Source: Distichodus sexfasciatus
Taxonomy: Eukaryota; Chordata; Actinopteri; Characiformes; Distichodontidae
NCBI GenBank assembly: GCA_032718565.1
Contig: JAVGVS010000449.1
Location: 236,213 to 300,212, forward strand
Length of the DNA: 64,000 bases
Direction of reading: 5' to 3'
This document shows positions 63,881 through 64,000 of the stretch, in pieces. The notes below the pieces were generated by a model. That model did no database searches, had not been told where the DNA came from, and worked only from the letters and a program-made list of their open reading frames with translations. Position numbers and translations under genes: made by a program. The first letter of the stretch is position 1. Each line of letters starts with the position of its first letter.

Positions 63881-64000
63881 CTACAGTTAAAATGTCACGG
63901 CACAGATGAATAATGTTTCCATGAATTAATAATCACGCTTTAATAATATCTCTTAAGGAATGTCATGGATTAGCTGCGCTGCTTATCTTGAGTTTTGAGC
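63881..64000. promoter_or_regulatory. Candidate conserved non-coding block, cut by window end
   Basis: Unique: ACGGCACAGATGAATAATG, GAATTAATAATCACGC, GGATTAGCTGCGCTGC. It continues past the window. Confidence 0.25.

Overview
The window reads as nuclear DNA of a bony fish (teleost), probably ostariophysan (inference from repeats only). It carries many tRNA-derived SINEs of fish type, Tc1-like transposons with long inverted repeats, hAT-, piggyBac- and Harbinger-like non-autonomous elements, LINE 3' tails and dense CA/TG, GA, AT and tetranucleotide microsatellites. There is no prokaryotic or organellar signal, no CRISPR array and no operon. I found no exon I can assign to a host protein. The only coding sequence I recognise with confidence is a broken Tc1 transposase near 38.0-39.0 kb, plus short transposase remnants at 8.7, 45.9 and 48.7 kb.

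Names used below. SINE-A: HE1/DANA-like, tRNA head, ATGA-repeat tail. SINE-B: head with a GTTGGTGGCGTAACGGTTAG-type A box and a GGTTCGAATCC-type B box, a conserved central part, and a tail ending in AATAATCACTCACTT; at least 15 copies, fragments or chimeras lie here. SINE-C: tRNA head with a CTCTGGATAAGAGTGTCTGC-like tail of L2-clade type. Repeat U: a dispersed repeat of unknown class.

Layout. 0-6 kb: non-repetitive, regulatory-looking sequence, one SINE-B broken by a Harbinger-like element, a local duplication at 4.6-5.0 kb and a 1-kb purine tract. 6-9 kb: TG and AT microsatellites, a hAT element with its target duplication, and a deleted Tc1. 9-12 kb: regulatory-looking sequence. 12-18 kb: SINE-A, SINE-B and a chimera, an LTR-like segment, a piggyBac-like element and an unassigned inverted-repeat element. 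18-25 kb: regulatory-looking islands around a CTCCTCAC minisatellite and a pyrimidine tract; 23.5-25.3 kb is a large island. 25-34 kb: AT-rich filler, SINEs, a Tc1 foldback, and CpG-rich or regulatory-looking blocks near 28.5-29.3 and 32 kb. 34-42 kb: a regulatory-looking island at 34.2-34.8 kb, a SINE inserted in a SINE, the dead Tc1 and a CpG-rich block at 40.5-41.0 kb. 43-51 kb: nested transposons and a local triplication (48.4-50.7 kb). 51-64 kb: islands at 51.1-51.5, 53.6-54.7, 55.0-55.3 and 58.1-58.9 kb between SINEs and a foldback element rich in AGTATACT.

Taken together this looks like a gene-poor interval or a very large intron. Islands of repeat-free, CpG-retaining sequence with homeodomain-type TAATTA cores alternate with transposon-filled spacers, as around vertebrate developmental genes. 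That is inference: conservation cannot be tested without alignment, and I could not tell which gene the region belongs to. I saw no clearly new biological system. The most unusual items are the local triplication, the two SINE-A/SINE-B chimeras, the inverted unit inside the minisatellite, and several inverted-repeat elements whose family I cannot name.
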